Source: an uncultured Kiritimatiellota bacterium
GTDB taxonomy: Bacteria; Verrucomicrobiota; Kiritimatiellia; RFP12; UBA1067
Assembly: GCA_934675625.1 (NCBI GenBank)
Contig: CAKURH010000007.1
Location: 1-56,081 of the forward strand
Reading direction: 5' to 3'
Length of the DNA stretch: 56,081 bases
The position numbers and the translations under genes are program-made. The notes below the pieces were generated by a model. The model was given only the letters and a program-made list of their open reading frames with translations. It searched no databases and was not told the origin of the DNA. Positions 25,824 through 33,422 of the stretch are shown in pieces. Within the stretch, counting starts at the first letter, position 1. Every line of letters begins with the position of its first letter.

Positions 25824-25886
25824 GCCACGAATTGCCACGAATCCGCACGAATCACTCGTTCGTGAAAACTCGTGAAGATTCGTGGC
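25824..25886. repeat. CACGAA/TTCGTG repeat between kduI and kduD
   Basis: A 63-bp stretch with repeated CACGAA units on the left and CGTGAA/TTCGTG units on the right, opening with GCCACGAAT and closing with ATTCGTGGC, so it can fold into an imperfect hairpin inside the operon. It may modulate kduD expression or simply be a dispersed repeat. Confidence 0.6.
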
Positions 25887-25891
25887 CTGTG

Positions 25892-26803
25892 CTATCTCAT
25901 GTCTGAAACCGGTATCTTGTCCATGTCGCCATAGTCGAGGTTCTCGCCGCCCATGCCCCAGACGAACATGTAGTTCGACGTGCCGGCCGCCGAGTGGACG
26001 CTCCACTCCGGCGCGGTGATCGCCTGCTCGTTGTGCAGCCAGACGAGCCGTTGCTCTTGCGGCCGCCCCATCTGGTGGCAGATCGCCTGTCCGTCCGGGA
26101 CATTGAAGTAGAAGTAGACCTCCATGCGGCGGTTGTGGACGTGCTGCGGCATCGTGTTCCAGACGCTCCCCGGCTTCAGCTCCGTGAGCCCCATCTGCAG
26201 CTGGCAGCATCCGCCGCCAGGCACTTTCGCGAGGACAGGCGCGACGATGAGCTGGTTGATGACGCGGTCGTTCGACTCCTCCCGCGTGCCGGCCTTGATG
26301 AAGTTGCCGATCGTGTAGCCCGGCTTCGTGCAGGCTTGGTCGGACGTGATGCGCTGCGTCACGTAGTCACGGTGCGCGGGTGCCGAGTTGAGGTAGAACT
26401 TCGCGGGGTTCTGCGCGTCGAGCGACTTGAACGCGACGGACCTCTTGCCGCGTCCGACATAGAGCGCCTCCTTGAAGGCAAGCGCGTACGCCGTGCCGTC
26501 CACCGTGACGACGCCCGGCCCGCCGACGTTGACGACGCCCAGCTCGCGGCGGTCGAGGAAGCGCTCGGCGCGCAGCTCCGGAAAGGGCTCGAGCGTCAGA
26601 TCCTGCGCGACCGGCATCGCGCCGCCGTAGACGAGACGGTCGTAGAGCGTGTAGGTGAGGTTGATCTCGTCCGGCGCCATCACCTTCTCCATGACGAATC
26701 GGCTGCGGATCTTCTCCGTGTCGAACGTCTTGAAGTCGTCGGGGTGGGTCGCCGTCTGGACGGTGAAGTTCGCGACTGTCGCCAACAGTGCCATTGCTGT
26801 CAT
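25892..26803 (-). CDS. kduI: 5-keto-4-deoxyuronate isomerase KduI
   Basis: A 303-aa cupin-fold isomerase converting 5-keto-4-deoxyuronate (from unsaturated uronates) to 2,5-diketo-3-deoxygluconate. ATHPDDFKTFDTEKIR is the family N-terminus. The metal site is seen in PQHVHNRRMEVYFYF (two His, one Glu) and SVHSAAGTSNYMFVWGMGG (fourth ligand His). It is slightly longer at the N-terminus than usual (MTAMALLATVANF), but AAAGGAG 8 nt upstream supports the 26803 start. It lies 3 nt after the DUF4861 gene and is co-transcribed with it. Confidence 0.95.
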   Translation of the reverse strand: MTAMALLATVANFTVQTATHPDDFKTFDTEKIRSRFVMEKVMAPDEINLTYTLYDRLVYGGAMPVAQDLTLEPFPELRAERFLDRRELGVVNVGGPGVVTVDGTAYALAFKEALYVGRGKRSVAFKSLDAQNPAKFYLNSAPAHRDYVTQRITSDQACTKPGYTIGNFIKAGTREESNDRVINQLIVAPVLAKVPGGGCCQLQMGLTELKPGSVWNTMPQHVHNRRMEVYFYFNVPDGQAICHQMGRPQEQRLVWLHNEQAITAPEWSVHSAAGTSNYMFVWGMGGENLDYGDMDKIPVSDMR

Positions 26804-26806
26804 TCC

Positions 26807-27676
26807 TTATTCTCCTTTTGTTTCAATAATTTCCGCGCGGAATTCTCGGACATGCCGATGCCAGGCCTCCGGCGTCGTGATCTCGCCCGCGCCCGACCAG
26901 CTCGCGCCAGCCCAGTAGGTGAAGCTCTTCTTCCTGAACGCGAGCACGCGGCAGTTCAGGTGATCCGTGCGCACCTCCACCGCCGACGGATCGGCCACGA
27001 CAATCGCCGCCATCGTCGAGCCCTCGGAATTTCCCTTCGCGTCAAGCTTCTCGTCTTCGAAGAGCGAGACAAGCCCCGGCTCCTCGACAAGCGACCCCTT
27101 GTGGCCGCGCTTCGGCTCCATGTCAATTCCGGGCCCGGCGCGGAAGTCGGCACTGAAGTCCCTCTCGAAGCTGACGTCGTTTCGGAAGAACCGTTCGCCG
27201 CGCTTCAGCGTGATGCGGCACGTCATCTTCCCGGCGGCGGAGAACGCCGGATAGACGAGCCTGAACTGCAAGAAGTCGTCGCCGTCATGCAGGATCTCGC
27301 TCGCAATCCAGTTCGGATAGGTCTTCCATTCGCCGTCGCCCCAGAACGCCACGCCGCCGACGCCGCGCGACGCGCCCATCGTGTAGTTGTCGAACGTGCG
27401 GACGCCGCCCGTCAGCGTCGCGAGGTTGTGCCACGCGCCAAACGCGCCTTTGCCACGCAACAGCTTCACGACCTCGTTCTCGGCGTGGCCCTTGTTGAAG
27501 ACATCGAATCCGCTCCAGAGATGGAAGTCGCGCGGCCCGTAGGCGCGGAAGCCGACCTTGTCGTTCTCCCAGTAGAAGTCGTCGTTCCGCTCCGGCGCGA
27601 TGCCGCAGGCGGCAAGCGCCGAAGAGACGCAAACCGCGTGCAGCAATTGAACACAGAGGCACAGCACTTGGCTCAC
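26807..27676 (-). CDS. DUF4861-family protein, probably exported
   Basis: About 289 aa, with blocks FYWENDKVGFRAYGP and FTYWAGASWSGAG typical of DUF4861, a family commonly found in pectin and uronate loci. Function is unproven; a role in uronate sugar processing is inferred from context. The start is taken as GTG at 27676, whose GTGA overlaps the stop of the permease gene; GTG at 27679 is an alternative. The open frame runs further upstream but there it lies in the permease gene. The N-terminal VLCLCVQLLHAVCVSSALAA looks like a signal peptide; part of it is encoded by a dispersed repeat sequence (27651-27664). Confidence 0.7.
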   Translation of the reverse strand: MSQVLCLCVQLLHAVCVSSALAACGIAPERNDDFYWENDKVGFRAYGPRDFHLWSGFDVFNKGHAENEVVKLLRGKGAFGAWHNLATLTGGVRTFDNYTMGASRGVGGVAFWGDGEWKTYPNWIASEILHDGDDFLQFRLVYPAFSAAGKMTCRITLKRGERFFRNDVSFERDFSADFRAGPGIDMEPKRGHKGSLVEEPGLVSLFEDEKLDAKGNSEGSTMAAIVVADPSAVEVRTDHLNCRVLAFRKKSFTYWAGASWSGAGEITTPEAWHRHVREFRAEIIETKGE

Positions 27677-29097
27677 CACCCTTTCCTTATCCGCTGTCTG
27701 TTGATGACACACAGGCCAACCGCCAGCAGACCCGCCAACGCCGCGCCGACCCACTTGAACGTGACCGTCAAATGAAAAATGAGCCAGCATCCCAACGCGG
27801 ACGCGAAATCGAGCGCCGCGCCGCCCGCGAAGCCCGGCGGCACCGCGATGCCGTCGCAGTTCGCCGCCGCAATCGCCTTCGAGAACGCGGGCGTCAGGTT
27901 CGTGACGAAGTAAAGTCCGCAGACGAGCGCGACGAGCCCGATCACGAACGTCTTCGGCACGTTGCCCTTCGTGATCGGCAGCACACACGGGAAGAGGTAG
28001 AACATCCCCGCAAGCGACGCAAGCGGCAGAAACTTGTTGCCGGGCAGGACGACCGAGAGGAAGAGGATGACGGGGATGAGCAGGATCGAGACAACAAGCG
28101 TCGTCGGATGCCCGATGACCAAGGCCGGCGACATGCCGATGAAGAACTGCGGCGTGGATTTTCTCACACGGAGGCACGAAGGCACAGAGGTCGCCGGATG
28201 TTCGGTCTCGCTTCCTCCGAACTTTTTTGAAAGCTTCTCCTGCACGGCCTGGCAGATGGGCTTCAGGCCCTCGATGAAGAGCGCGGTGATGCGCGGAATG
28301 AGTTCCATGACTGCGCCAACCGTGACGCCGAGCTTCAGGATCGACGGAACCGACTCGACGACGCTCCGCCAGCCGTCGCACCGAAGCGCGCCGATGCCGC
28401 AGCCGATGATCACGCCGAGGAAGAGCGGTTCGCCGAACAGCCCGAACTTGCGCTTCAGCCCTTCCGCGTCGATGTCGAGCTTCGCGAAGCCGGGAATGCG
28501 GTCAAGCGTCCAGTTGAGCACAACGGCGAACGGCGTGAAGCTCTGACAGAACGGCTGGGGGATGGAGATGCCGGCCATGTCCCGGTAATAGGACTGAAAA
28601 CCCTTCGCCGTGAAGTCGGCGAGGCAGAGCGTGATGACGTAGAGGACGATCGCCGCATAGAACGCCCACGCAAGCGAGCCGGTCTCGAAGAAGACCATCG
28701 CGCCGAGGAACGCGAAGTGCCAGTAGTTCCAGAGGTCGATGTTGACCGTGCGCGTCGCGCCGACGAAGAGGAGCGCGACGTTCACGCCAAGGCAGACGGG
28801 AATGATGAACGCGCCGACCGCACACGAGTAGGCGACGGCGGCTGCCGCCGGCCAGCCGAGGTCAAAGAAGGGCAAGTTGAGCTGATAGAGATCCGTCAGG
28901 CCCTTCAGGGCCGGGCCGAGGCTCGACGTCAGAAGCGCCGTCACCACGCCGAGGCCGACGAAGCCGACGCCCACGAGGAGGCCCGACTTGAGGGCCTTCG
29001 GGAGGCGGATGCCGATGCCGACGCCGAGCGCGGTGAAGATGACCGGCATCATCACCGCCGCGCCGAGACCAATGACATATGAAAACACTTCACGCAT
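27673..29097 (-). CDS. PTS EIIC-like permease of the galactitol (GatC) family, without partner PTS subunits
   Basis: A 474-aa multi-spanning membrane protein with FIGMSPALVIGHPTTLVVSI, LPGNKFLPLASLAGMFYL and VLPITKGNVPKT blocks typical of GatC/EIIC permeases. No EIIA or EIIB gene is adjacent, so it may work as a plain transporter or use subunits encoded elsewhere. It heads the operon for DUF4861, KduI and KduD, so its cargo is likely an unsaturated or keto-deoxy uronate or oligomer. An inserted stretch (HPATSVPSCLRVRKSTP) in a hydrophilic loop is encoded by a dispersed DNA repeat at 28161-28190. Promoter C lies directly upstream, leaving an 11-nt leader. Confidence 0.8.
   Translation of the reverse strand: MREVFSYVIGLGAAVMMPVIFTALGVGIGIRLPKALKSGLLVGVGFVGLGVVTALLTSSLGPALKGLTDLYQLNLPFFDLGWPAAAAVAYSCAVGAFIIPVCLGVNVALLFVGATRTVNIDLWNYWHFAFLGAMVFFETGSLAWAFYAAIVLYVITLCLADFTAKGFQSYYRDMAGISIPQPFCQSFTPFAVVLNWTLDRIPGFAKLDIDAEGLKRKFGLFGEPLFLGVIIGCGIGALRCDGWRSVVESVPSILKLGVTVGAVMELIPRITALFIEGLKPICQAVQEKLSKKFGGSETEHPATSVPSCLRVRKSTPQFFIGMSPALVIGHPTTLVVSILLIPVILFLSVVLPGNKFLPLASLAGMFYLFPCVLPITKGNVPKTFVIGLVALVCGLYFVTNLTPAFSKAIAAANCDGIAVPPGFAGGAALDFASALGCWLIFHLTVTFKWVGAALAGLLAVGLCVINRQRIRKGW
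28161..28190. repeat. Dispersed CACGGAGGCACGAAGGCACAG-type repeat inside the EIIC gene
   Basis: The + strand here carries CACGGAGGCACGAAGGCACA, a common intergenic repeat type, read in-frame as a loop of the permease. A related ACACAGAGGCACAG lies at 27651-27664 inside the next gene, and CTCCGTGCCTCC-type copies occur at 23349 and CTCTGCG-type near 45457. Confidence 0.55.
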
Positions 29098-29108
29098 ATC
29101 GGTGTCAT

Positions 29109-29172
29109 ATTATACGACACCCATCCGCGAAAGTCTATTGCACTTCCTGAAAAATTGATTGCGATTCTTGAA
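29109..29172 (-). promoter_or_regulatory. Promoter C with tandem XylR/AraC-type operator, for the EIIC-kduI-kduD operon
   Basis: On the minus strand: TTCAAGAATCGCAAT (29172-29158), 6 nt, TTCAGGAAGTGCAAT (29151-29137), 22 nt, TATAAT (29114-29109), 11 nt before the ATG. The distal half-site begins 3 bp after the regulator stop codon, so the operator fills the whole gap between the regulator and its target operon. Confidence 0.8.
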
Positions 29173-29175
29173 AAA

Positions 29176-30339
29176 TCAGCTCTTCCGCCAGACGTCCGGC
29201 GGGACGCCGAACTCCTCGGCAAAGCAGTGCGAGAAATACTGCGGCGAGCGATAGCCGCAACGGGCGGAGATCTCGCCCGCCGAATACGACGTCTCCTTCA
29301 GGAGGCGGCACGCGAGACGGCTGCGCTGGCACTGGATCTCCTTCTTGACCGGATGCCCCAGCTCCGCGACGAACGCCCGCGAAACCGTCGGATGCGAATA
29401 GCCGATGCGCCGCACCACGTCGTCCGCCGTCACGCCTTTCGCCAGGTTCCGCCGGATGTAGGCGACGGCCTCCGCGAGCCACGGCGTCTTGAACGGATAG
29501 ACCTGGGTCGACATCCGCTCGACGACGCCGCGCGGACGGTGAAGCGCCGCCACGACCGTGCGGCGGTCGCCCGCGTCCATCTGCGCGGCGAGCATTTCGG
29601 CCGCCGTCCAGCCCAAGGCGTGCGGATCGGTGTCGATGCTCGACAGGGACGGATTCGTGAACGTGCAGAGCACGGTGTCGTTGTCGACGCCGAGAATCGA
29701 GATCTCATGCGCGAGATCCATCTTCGCCTGACGGCAGACGCGCTGAAGCTGCAGGGCGCGCATGTCGTTGCAGCAGAAGATCGCGACGGGCTTCTCCAGC
29801 GACTGGACCCACGCCGTGAGGTCCTTTGCGTCAACGATGTTCTCGACGTTCTCGCGCAGGAACATCTTGTCCGCAAACCCATGCGACCGGCGCGCCGAAT
29901 AGGTCGCGCAGGTTCCGCCGCGCGCGGCGACGCTCGCCGCGAACGCCTTGCCGCGCGCGACCGAGAAGCGAATCGCGGGGAAGCCGCAGTAGGCGCAGTT
30001 CTTGAAATGGCGCTCGGCAAACGTCTCGGCGGCCAAGGCGCCAATCGCCTCGTCATCCAGTCGAATCGAGGGGAGCGGATTGTCGTCCAGCCGCCCATAC
30101 GTGTCGACGACGGGCTTGCCGGAGGCGACAAGGGCATTGGCGAGCGCGTTGTCCATCACGCGCACAATCAGGCCGTCGAAGCCAGCGACGAACGCCGGTT
30201 TCAGCAGGTCTGCCCGGCTGACGAGCTCGACGCGCCAGGACGTCTCCCGAAGCTGGTAGTCGGCAATGCCCTCCAAGACGCCGCGCCCGTGGGCGCGATC
30301 GCGCTCGACCATGATGCCGACTCGTGACTGTTCCTGCAT
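29176..30339 (-). CDS. XylR-type transcriptional regulator (LacI-like sugar-binding domain plus AraC HTH)
   Basis: About 387 aa. Residues 8-270 form a periplasmic-binding-protein-like sensor (GIMVERDRAHGRGVLEGIAD, FDGLIVR, VAIFCCNDMRALQLQ, ILGVDNDTVLCTFTNPSLSSID). Residues about 285-385 are an AraC-type double HTH (KGVTADDVVRRIGYSHPTVS, ISARCGYRSPQYFSHCFAEE). It lies next to promoter C and is the natural candidate to bind the 15-bp direct repeats at promoters A-C. The second ATG (30339) is preferred: it has GATAAT 7 nt upstream in TTTGAGATAAT, while the first ATG (30348) overlaps that -10. The effector is probably a uronate-pathway sugar. Confidence 0.88.
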   Translation of the reverse strand: MQEQSRVGIMVERDRAHGRGVLEGIADYQLRETSWRVELVSRADLLKPAFVAGFDGLIVRVMDNALANALVASGKPVVDTYGRLDDNPLPSIRLDDEAIGALAAETFAERHFKNCAYCGFPAIRFSVARGKAFAASVAARGGTCATYSARRSHGFADKMFLRENVENIVDAKDLTAWVQSLEKPVAIFCCNDMRALQLQRVCRQAKMDLAHEISILGVDNDTVLCTFTNPSLSSIDTDPHALGWTAAEMLAAQMDAGDRRTVVAALHRPRGVVERMSTQVYPFKTPWLAEAVAYIRRNLAKGVTADDVVRRIGYSHPTVSRAFVAELGHPVKKEIQCQRSRLACRLLKETSYSAGEISARCGYRSPQYFSHCFAEEFGVPPDVWRKS

Positions 30340-30352
30340 GGGCGACATTATC

Positions 30353-30994
30353 TCAAATGCTGACGGGCATCCAGTCGCGGCGGTTGAGGCGCTTGCGAAG
30401 GTCTTTCCAGCCGGGGAGGCGCGCGTCCATCAGCGCATAGAACGCCGGGCCGTGTCCGTGGACGGCGAAATGCGTCAGCTCGTGGACGACGACATACTCG
30501 ACCAGTTCGCGCGGCGCGTGCGCCAGCGCCTCGTTGTAGGTGATGTAGCGCTTGCTCCAATGGCAACAGCCCCAGACGGACGTCACCTTGCGGATCCGCC
30601 ACGTGACGCCGCGCTCGCCGAACCGCGCCGCCCACATGGCGTTGAGCTCGTCCAGCCGCGCGGACAGGGCGGCGCGTTCCGCCTCCGTCACGGGCGCACG
30701 CACGATCGGCGGACGCGCCAGCACCGCACGGCGCGCCTTCAGGGCCCAGTCCCACTTCTCCTTCAGGAACGCCTCGCCCTGCGCGAGCGTCACGCCGCGA
30801 TCCGGCAGGGAAAGGCGCAGCGTGCCATCCGGGGCAATACGGAGGTTAATTCGCCGAATGCGCTTGCGAGCGACCTCGACCGGAACGCCGTCGATCTCGT
30901 TCCGCCCGACGCACAGCATCTGCTCGGAGGGCCGCCTGTTCGATCGCCAGCAGAACGCTCCCACGCAGTACCGAGTCATGTCTTCTGTCGCCAT
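30353..30994 (-). CDS. YgjP-like metallopeptidase-fold protein (DUF45)
   Basis: A 213-aa protein of the YgjP/DUF45 family. The zinc motif HELTH lies in EYVVVHELTHFAVHGHGPAFY, preceded by SVWGCCHWSKRYITYNEALAHAP, the standard W-G-x-C core; the C-terminal WKDLRKRLNR is also typical. Proteolytic activity is presumed but not established for the family. TATAAT at 31003-31008 sits 8 nt before the ATG, predicting a leaderless mRNA. The regulator gene follows directly. Confidence 0.88.
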   Translation of the reverse strand: MATEDMTRYCVGAFCWRSNRRPSEQMLCVGRNEIDGVPVEVARKRIRRINLRIAPDGTLRLSLPDRGVTLAQGEAFLKEKWDWALKARRAVLARPPIVRAPVTEAERAALSARLDELNAMWAARFGERGVTWRIRKVTSVWGCCHWSKRYITYNEALAHAPRELVEYVVVHELTHFAVHGHGPAFYALMDARLPGWKDLRKRLNRRDWMPVSI

Positions 30995-31002
30995 GGCTGA
31001 AG

Positions 31003-31008
31003 ATTATA
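31003..31008 (-). promoter_or_regulatory. Leaderless-type -10 element of the YgjP-like gene
   Basis: TATAAT in ATTTGGTATAAT, 8 nt before the ATG at 30994, with no Shine-Dalgarno sequence between. Confidence 0.6.
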
Positions 31009-31014
31009 CCAAAT

Positions 31015-31878
31015 CTAAGAGACTGCGGAGTCCGCAAGCTCCAGGCCGTCGTAGGCCGGGACAACGTTTCCCGGCAGCATCTTCAGCCACTCCGCGTAGG
31101 TGAAGTCGTGGCAGAGGTGCGTCAAGTAGGCGCGACGCGGCGCGATGCGTTCGATGTAGGCGAGCGCGTCCGCCAGCTTCAGGTGCGTCGGATGCTCGCG
31201 TACGCGCAGGCAGTTTAGGACAAGCGTGTCGACGCCCGCGATCTTCGCCACCGTCTCGTCCGGCAGGACATGGCAGTCGGAAATATAAGCTAATCCGCCC
31301 TTCTTCCCTGTTCCTTCTTCCTTATTCCCTTCCAGCAGATAGCCGCAGCAGGGGAAGCCGTGTTCGACCGCAAGGCGCTCGACCGAGACGTCGCCAATCG
31401 TGAACGTGTCGTCGTTGCGGAACTCGACCATCGGACGGAACAGGCCGTGCTCGCCGCCCTTCGCGCTGATGTACGGGAAGATGCGGTGCATCGCCTCTTC
31501 CGTCTCCTTCATCGCGTAGCAGGGCAGAACCTTGCCGAGGCAGCGGCAGGTGCGTCCGTTCGCGCCGTCCGCCGTCGGGTCGCACTTGATCCACGTGCCG
31601 TTCAGCGTGTTGAAGCGGCGGATGTCGTCAAACCCCGCGACGTGATCCATGTGCGCATGCGTCAGCACGACGGCGTCCACGCGGCTGATGCCGTATTCGC
31701 AGCACGCGAGCCGCATTTCCGGCGGCGTGTCGATGAGGAAGCCGACGTCGCCCGACCGCACGTAGGCCCCGCACCGGCGACGGCGGTCGCGCGGATCGGA
31801 CGAGGTGCAGACCTTGCACGTGCAGCCGATCTGCGGCACGCCAACCGATGTTCCCGTACCAAGAAACCTGAAGGTCAC
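31015..31878 (-). CDS. MBL-fold hydrolase, PhnP/phosphoribosyl cyclic phosphodiesterase-like
   Basis: A 287-aa metallo-beta-lactamase-fold enzyme. The family N-terminus FLGTGTSVGVPQIGCTCKVC is followed by LIDTPPEMR, VLTHAHMDHVAGFDDI (HxHxDH metal site), later His residues in LAVEHGF and SDCHVL, and YLTHLCHDF. Relatives hydrolyse cyclic phosphodiesters or RNA ends; substrate unknown. It starts with GTG 2 nt after the MFS stop, so the two are translationally coupled. A purine-rich low-complexity stretch encodes GNKEEGTGKKGG in a loop near residue 180. Confidence 0.85.
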   Translation of the reverse strand: MTFRFLGTGTSVGVPQIGCTCKVCTSSDPRDRRRRCGAYVRSGDVGFLIDTPPEMRLACCEYGISRVDAVVLTHAHMDHVAGFDDIRRFNTLNGTWIKCDPTADGANGRTCRCLGKVLPCYAMKETEEAMHRIFPYISAKGGEHGLFRPMVEFRNDDTFTIGDVSVERLAVEHGFPCCGYLLEGNKEEGTGKKGGLAYISDCHVLPDETVAKIAGVDTLVLNCLRVREHPTHLKLADALAYIERIAPRRAYLTHLCHDFTYAEWLKMLPGNVVPAYDGLELADSAVS

Positions 31879-31880
31879 GG

Positions 31881-33407
31881 TTACGCCTTTTTCTCCGGCA
31901 TCCTGCCGGTCGTGAAGTACTGCTCGACCTCCTCCAGCGTCCGCCCCTTCGTCTCGGGCAGGAAGAACGCGGCCGTAATGAAGTAGATGACGGTGAAGCC
32001 AGCGAGGACGAAGAAGACGGTGCCGTTGTCATTCGTTGCCGCGCACCACTTCGGGAAGACCGTCGCGATGAGCGCCGAGACGCCCTGGTTGATGATCATC
32101 GCGATCGCCATGCCGTTGGCGCGGATGCGCGTCGGCATGAGCTCCGTCAGCGCGAGCCACACGCAGACGCCCGGCCCCACCGCGTAGAAGCCGATGAACA
32201 TGAAGAAGAACACCGTCGCGAGAACGCCCGTCGTCATCGACGCGGCGACCCATCCCTTCGAGATCGCGAGGAAGATCGACCCGACGCCGCAGAGGCCGAC
32301 GATGATGCCCGACGTGCCGAGCTTCAGCAGGAACTTGCGCCCCTTCCGGTCGACGAGCGCACAGGCGACGACCGTCATCACGCAGTTCATGACCTTGATG
32401 GCGACATCGGACACGTTCGCGAACGCGCCCTGCATGCCGGTCTTCTGGAAGATCGTCACCGTGTAGTTGAGGACGGAGTTGATGCCCGTCGTCTGGTTGC
32501 ACGCGAGAATGACGACCGCCAGGACGAACGGGATCACGTACTTCTTCTGGAGAAGCGAATCCGTCGCGGCGGCGTTCCTCGCCTTCTCGGCGGCGACCGC
32601 CTCGTCCGCCGCAATCATTTCGGACAGGATCTCCTGCGCCTTCTCCTCCCCGTTGTTGGCCGCGAGCGAGGCCAGCGCCTCGTCCTTGCGCCCTTTCCTG
32701 TAGAGCCAGCGGGACGATTCCTTGAGCCGGAATGCGCCGAGGAAGAGAATGAGGCCGGGGATGCACGACAGGAGGAAGATCATCTGCCAGGCGTGCACCC
32801 ACGCGGCGACCTGCTCCGGCGCAAACCACGCCTTGATCTGCGCAAACGTGACGTCCGCCACCGAGACGCCGGTCTCGAACATCTTGAAGTGGACGGCCTT
32901 GTTCGCGTCGCCGACGAAGTACGTGACGCCAAAGCCGATGACCGCGACGAACACGAGGCCAATAGTCAGCAGCAGCTGGAACATGCCCGTGCCCTTGCCG
33001 CGCGAATCGGCGTCAAGGCATTCGGCGAGGTACATCGGCACGATCACGCCGAAAAGGCCAGCCGCCGCGCCCTGCATCGCGCGCCCGGCGACCATCATCC
33101 AGAAATTGCCGCCGTCGAAGAAACCCGACGCGCAGATGACCGGAATCGAGACCAGGAAGAGCAGGGCCGACGCAATGATCATGCGCCGACGCCCGAACCA
33201 CTCGGCGAGCAGCCCCGCGACCAGCGAGGACGGGAGAGACCCCCAAAGCGCCATGCCGACGATCCAGCCGATCTCGTTCTGCGTAAACGTCGACGTCCGC
33301 TCAATGTACGGCAGCGCCGCCGCGATGACGCCGACGTCCACCCCGTAGAGGAGGCCGCCGAGGCCCGCCATGATGAGCAGAAACTTCGCATATCCCTTCA
33401 CCGTCAT
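31881..33407 (-). CDS. Sugar-porter family MFS transporter
   Basis: A 508-aa proton-coupled sugar transporter with 12 predicted membrane spans. Signature motifs: GGLLYGVDVGVI in helix 1, EWFGRRRMI between helices 2 and 3, RLKESSRWLYRKGR in the central loop, DRKGRK in the second half, and PETKGRTLEEVEQYF at the C-terminus. The central loop has an insertion (residues about 165-205) relative to XylE-like porters. Its ribosome-binding site (AAGGAGTCGGCTC) lies at the end of nrdD, 15 nt downstream, so nrdD, this gene and the MBL gene form an operon. Substrate, probably a pentose or hexose, is inferred only. Confidence 0.88.
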   Translation of the reverse strand: MTVKGYAKFLLIMAGLGGLLYGVDVGVIAAALPYIERTSTFTQNEIGWIVGMALWGSLPSSLVAGLLAEWFGRRRMIIASALLFLVSIPVICASGFFDGGNFWMMVAGRAMQGAAAGLFGVIVPMYLAECLDADSRGKGTGMFQLLLTIGLVFVAVIGFGVTYFVGDANKAVHFKMFETGVSVADVTFAQIKAWFAPEQVAAWVHAWQMIFLLSCIPGLILFLGAFRLKESSRWLYRKGRKDEALASLAANNGEEKAQEILSEMIAADEAVAAEKARNAAATDSLLQKKYVIPFVLAVVILACNQTTGINSVLNYTVTIFQKTGMQGAFANVSDVAIKVMNCVMTVVACALVDRKGRKFLLKLGTSGIIVGLCGVGSIFLAISKGWVAASMTTGVLATVFFFMFIGFYAVGPGVCVWLALTELMPTRIRANGMAIAMIINQGVSALIATVFPKWCAATNDNGTVFFVLAGFTVIYFITAAFFLPETKGRTLEEVEQYFTTGRMPEKKA

Positions 33408-33422
33408 GAGCCGACTCCTTTC

